Source of the DNA: Betaproteobacteria bacterium SG8_41
GTDB taxonomy: Bacteria; Pseudomonadota; Gammaproteobacteria; Burkholderiales; SG8-41
Length of the DNA stretch: 64,000 nt
Direction of reading: 5' to 3'
Assembly (NCBI GenBank): GCA_001303585.1
Contig: LJTT01000025.1
Coordinates: forward strand, 1 to 64,000
Positions 61,928-64,000 of this stretch are shown here, in pieces (position 1 is the stretch's first letter; every line of letters starts with the position of its first letter). The notes under the pieces are model-generated. The model had not been told where the DNA came from. It did no database searches and worked only from the letters and a program-made list of their open reading frames with translations. The position numbers and the translations under genes were made by a program.

Positions 61928-62923
61928 TCAGTAGCCGCGTCGCGGATCCACCCGGTTCTTGAGCGGCTTGCCTTTCAGAAAACGCGCGAGGTTCTCGAAC
62001 CAGAGATCGAGCGTGATATCGATGTAATGCTCGCCGTCGTCGCACGAGATGTGCGGCGTAATGATCAAATTCGGGGTATCCCAGAGCGGGGATTCGGCCG
62101 GCAGTGGCTCCGGCTCCGTCACGTCGAGCACCGCGCCGGCCAGTTCGCCATTGGCAAGCTTGTTGCGCAGGGCAACGTAGTCCGCCACAGGCGCGCGCGC
62201 AATGTTGATCACTCCGCTGGCCGGCCTGAGAAGGTCGAGGCGCGCGCTGTTGAGCAGGCACCGCGTCTCGGGCGTCAGCGGAACGGCCAGCACGACGAAA
62301 TCGGCCTGCGCGAGCATTTTGTCGAGCGCTGCCGTGCGGTAAACCTTGTCCGCATGCGGCACCCGCTTGCCTGTGCGACTTACCCCGATGACACGGAGCC
62401 CGAGCTGCTTTCCCGCGCGTACCGCCGCCTGTCCAAGGTCGCCCAGCCCCACGACCAGCGCGGTTTTCCCCGCCATGCTGCCCGTAAAAAGCTGCCGCCA
62501 CCTGCGATCGCGCTGCTGGGCGATGATCTCGGGCATGCGGATGTGCAGCAGCGTATAGGCCATGCGCATGAACTGCTCGGCCTTTACGCCATGTGCCCCG
62601 CGGTTATTCGTGAGTGCGGCGCGTGCCGGGAGCCAGTCGAGCGGCAGAATAGTGTCCACCCCGGCCGAGGTGGTGTGCATCCACCGGAGGCGCGGCGCGC
62701 GCTGCGCCATATCTTCTCGTCGCTCGGGCACGCCGATCACGATGTCGGCCGTCTTCAACGCATCGCCCAGGGTGTCGTCATCCGAGCCAATGGTCGCGTC
62801 CAGCCGCCGCGCCAGGCTGCGGTGCCGGTTACAAGCCGCATGCCAGAGTTCAGGCGTAATGCGGAAGAGCTCAGGATTGTCGCGCGCGTTTTCTATGTGA
62901 ACGCGAATTCTTCTCGAGGCCAT
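61928..62923 (-). CDS. D-isomer-specific 2-hydroxyacid dehydrogenase (second copy of the family)
   Basis: A 331-residue NAD(P)-dependent enzyme. The nucleotide site is ALVVGLGDLGQAAVRAGKQL (about 155-174). The catalytic Arg is in GVINIARAPVADYVALRNKL, the Glu in VTEPEPLPAESPLWD, and the His in IITPHISCDDGEHY. It is only distantly related to the enzyme at 55973. It is on the same strand as the UbiD-family gene upstream (64-base gap) and may be co-transcribed with it. Confidence 0.92.
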   Translation of the reverse strand: MASRRIRVHIENARDNPELFRITPELWHAACNRHRSLARRLDATIGSDDDTLGDALKTADIVIGVPERREDMAQRAPRLRWMHTTSAGVDTILPLDWLPARAALTNNRGAHGVKAEQFMRMAYTLLHIRMPEIIAQQRDRRWRQLFTGSMAGKTALVVGLGDLGQAAVRAGKQLGLRVIGVSRTGKRVPHADKVYRTAALDKMLAQADFVVLAVPLTPETRCLLNSARLDLLRPASGVINIARAPVADYVALRNKLANGELAGAVLDVTEPEPLPAESPLWDTPNLIITPHISCDDGEHYIDITLDLWFENLARFLKGKPLKNRVDPRRGY

Positions 62924-62987
62924 GGTGCAAGGGCGTGATCAGCGAAAGCAACAAGGGTCGACGCGATCTCGGGCAACGCCTTGCTCG

Positions 62988-64000
62988 CTACCCGGCGCCG
63001 GTCGTGGGAGGTCTTGCGGCGAAGGCGGAGTCCCGGATGCACGCGCGGCCGCGCGCGTCCTGCCAAAGCTTTCCCTCCGCGTGCAGCCTGCCCATGGCCC
63101 GGGCCACAGCCTGAAACTCGTGCTCGCCGAAGTGCTCGGCAATCTCCTGGTAGTACCTTGGCTCGGCCTCGATCAGCGCGAGGATTTTTCCTGCAAGCTG
63201 GGCCGTGAGCTTGTCGTCATGGCCCGCCGCTTTCGGGGACGCATCGGCCTTGCCCTTCACGTAGTCGTCGATCCTGGCCCGGTCAGCGTAAGCGTAAGCA
63301 ATACGCTCGAAGCGTTCGCGCGGAATGCCCTCGCCAATGGTCGCGTCGATGCCGACTTTGGCGCCCGTCGGGACGACGCCGGGCGGGGTCACCGCGAGGC
63401 TTGGATCGAGCGGCTTCGCGCGCGCGCCCGGTACAATGATGATGTCGCGGTCGCCCTGAACGCGGGTCGCAATGGCCCACTCAACGTCCATTGCGTTGAA
63501 AACGTCGATGTCATCGTCCACGACCACGACGTGCTTGATGTCCTGCGCGGTGAGGGCGGCGAGCAGGGCATTCTTGCCTTCACCTGCCTGTTTCCTGATG
63601 GAAACAACGGCATGCCAGAAGCCGCAGCCGCCAAGCGTCACGTTGATGTCCTTCACCTGAATCCCCGCGCTTCTCAGGGCGCGCCGGATCGCCGTGTAGC
63701 GGGTAGGGGCGGCGAGCCATGTGTTCTCCCACGGCATGTGCAGCGCGTAATAAATAGCGTCGCGGCGCAAGGTTATCGCTTTTACCTTGACCAGCGGGTT
63801 CCAGTGCAGCCCGCCCATGAGCCGGGTGAATTCGCCAAAGCGGCCCTCGGGCTGCGTCCAGCCCGTCGGCAGGATTTCCGCCTCGAGCACGATTTCCGCA
63901 TCCGCGAGGCACGGCAGGTCCATCGTCTCGCACATCGCGAACTCGACCGGTTCACCCCGGATCCCGCCCGCGATGGCCATCTCGTCGACGCCGAGCGGCG
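62988..64000 (-). CDS. UbiD-family decarboxylase, partial (5' end beyond the window)
   Basis: The C-terminal 337 residues of a UbiD-family protein; the frame stays open through the right edge, so the start is missing. Landmarks: EAEILPTGWTQPEGRFGEFT, IKHVVVVDDDIDVFNAMDVE and WAIATRVQGDRDIIIVPGAR, which carry the acidic and Arg residues of the prenylated-FMN active site. It removes or adds CO2 on an unsaturated or aromatic acid and needs prenyl-FMN from a UbiX partner not present here. The last 70 residues (AEHFGEHEFQAVARAMGRLH) are an extension not usual in UbiD itself. Confidence 0.88.
   Translation of the reverse strand, partial: PLGVDEMAIAGGIRGEPVEFAMCETMDLPCLADAEIVLEAEILPTGWTQPEGRFGEFTRLMGGLHWNPLVKVKAITLRRDAIYYALHMPWENTWLAAPTRYTAIRRALRSAGIQVKDINVTLGGCGFWHAVVSIRKQAGEGKNALLAALTAQDIKHVVVVDDDIDVFNAMDVEWAIATRVQGDRDIIIVPGARAKPLDPSLAVTPPGVVPTGAKVGIDATIGEGIPRERFERIAYAYADRARIDDYVKGKADASPKAAGHDDKLTAQLAGKILALIEAEPRYYQEIAEHFGEHEFQAVARAMGRLHAEGKLWQDARGRACIRDSAFAARPPTTGAG

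Overview
The window is GC-rich, gene-dense DNA that looks like a betaproteobacterium, probably Burkholderiales-like and possibly from an uncultured lineage. The evidence is a Bug/TctC-type periplasmic binding protein, a TctA/TctB tricarboxylate transporter pair, a DUF3025 gene, many CoA-dependent catabolic genes and G/C-rich codon use throughout. I found no tRNA or rRNA gene, no CRISPR array, no phage genes and no intact insertion sequence.

Layout. 0.4-9 kb: an enoyl-CoA hydratase-like gene and a LysR regulator on the minus strand. A yybP-ykoY-type Mn2+ riboswitch precedes a TerC-family gene fused in frame to a universal-stress domain. Then come GST, FIST and DUF599 genes, an ornithine cyclodeaminase-like gene, and DUF924. 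9-16.2 kb: a tight seven-gene minus-strand operon encoding a nearly self-contained dissociated fatty-acid synthase: FabL-like enoyl reductase, FabG, ACP, double-hotdog dehydratase, active ketosynthase, Cys-less ketosynthase partner, and a fusion of phosphopantetheinyl transferase with an LpxL-type acyltransferase. A short, highly structured intergenic stretch precedes it. 16.7-21 kb: a ferric-type ABC importer with a terminator between the binding protein and permease genes. 21-26 kb: two divergent gamma-glutamyltransferase-like genes with a Bug protein.

26-41 kb: an outer-membrane protein, an alpha/beta hydrolase, RidA, a response regulator, an FAD oxidoreductase, DUF3025, a frameshifted diguanylate cyclase, an amidohydrolase, dtd, htpX, a 1111-residue coiled-coil/AsmA protein and an HD-domain protein. 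The response regulator and the coiled-coil protein share a homologous N-terminal module. 40.5-56 kb: a catabolic block, mostly minus strand, with acyl-CoA ligase, two CoA-transferase types, acyl-CoA dehydrogenase, MaoC hydratase, hydroxyisobutyrate dehydrogenase-like, cupin, hydratase, CoA lyase and Asp/Glu racemase-like genes. It also holds a decayed polysaccharide deacetylase and a glutaconate-type CoA-transferase A subunit interrupted by an in-frame TGA. 57-64 kb: a proline/glycine-rich secreted-looking protein, tctBA, another hydrolase, a second D-2-hydroxyacid dehydrogenase and a partial UbiD-family gene at the edge.

The most unusual feature is a set of short-period imperfect repeats at many gene junctions (units such as GTGAATC, GTGACCG, CGCAGATAAA, CACGGAGGCA, CTGGAAA). 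Read in the direction of each gene, most arrays just after a stop codon are in one orientation and most arrays just before a start codon are in the opposite one, so many junctions can fold into long hairpins. In at least three genes the repeat supplies the last codons and the stop. One array splits gctA from gctB. This was established by eye only and needs a genome-wide test.
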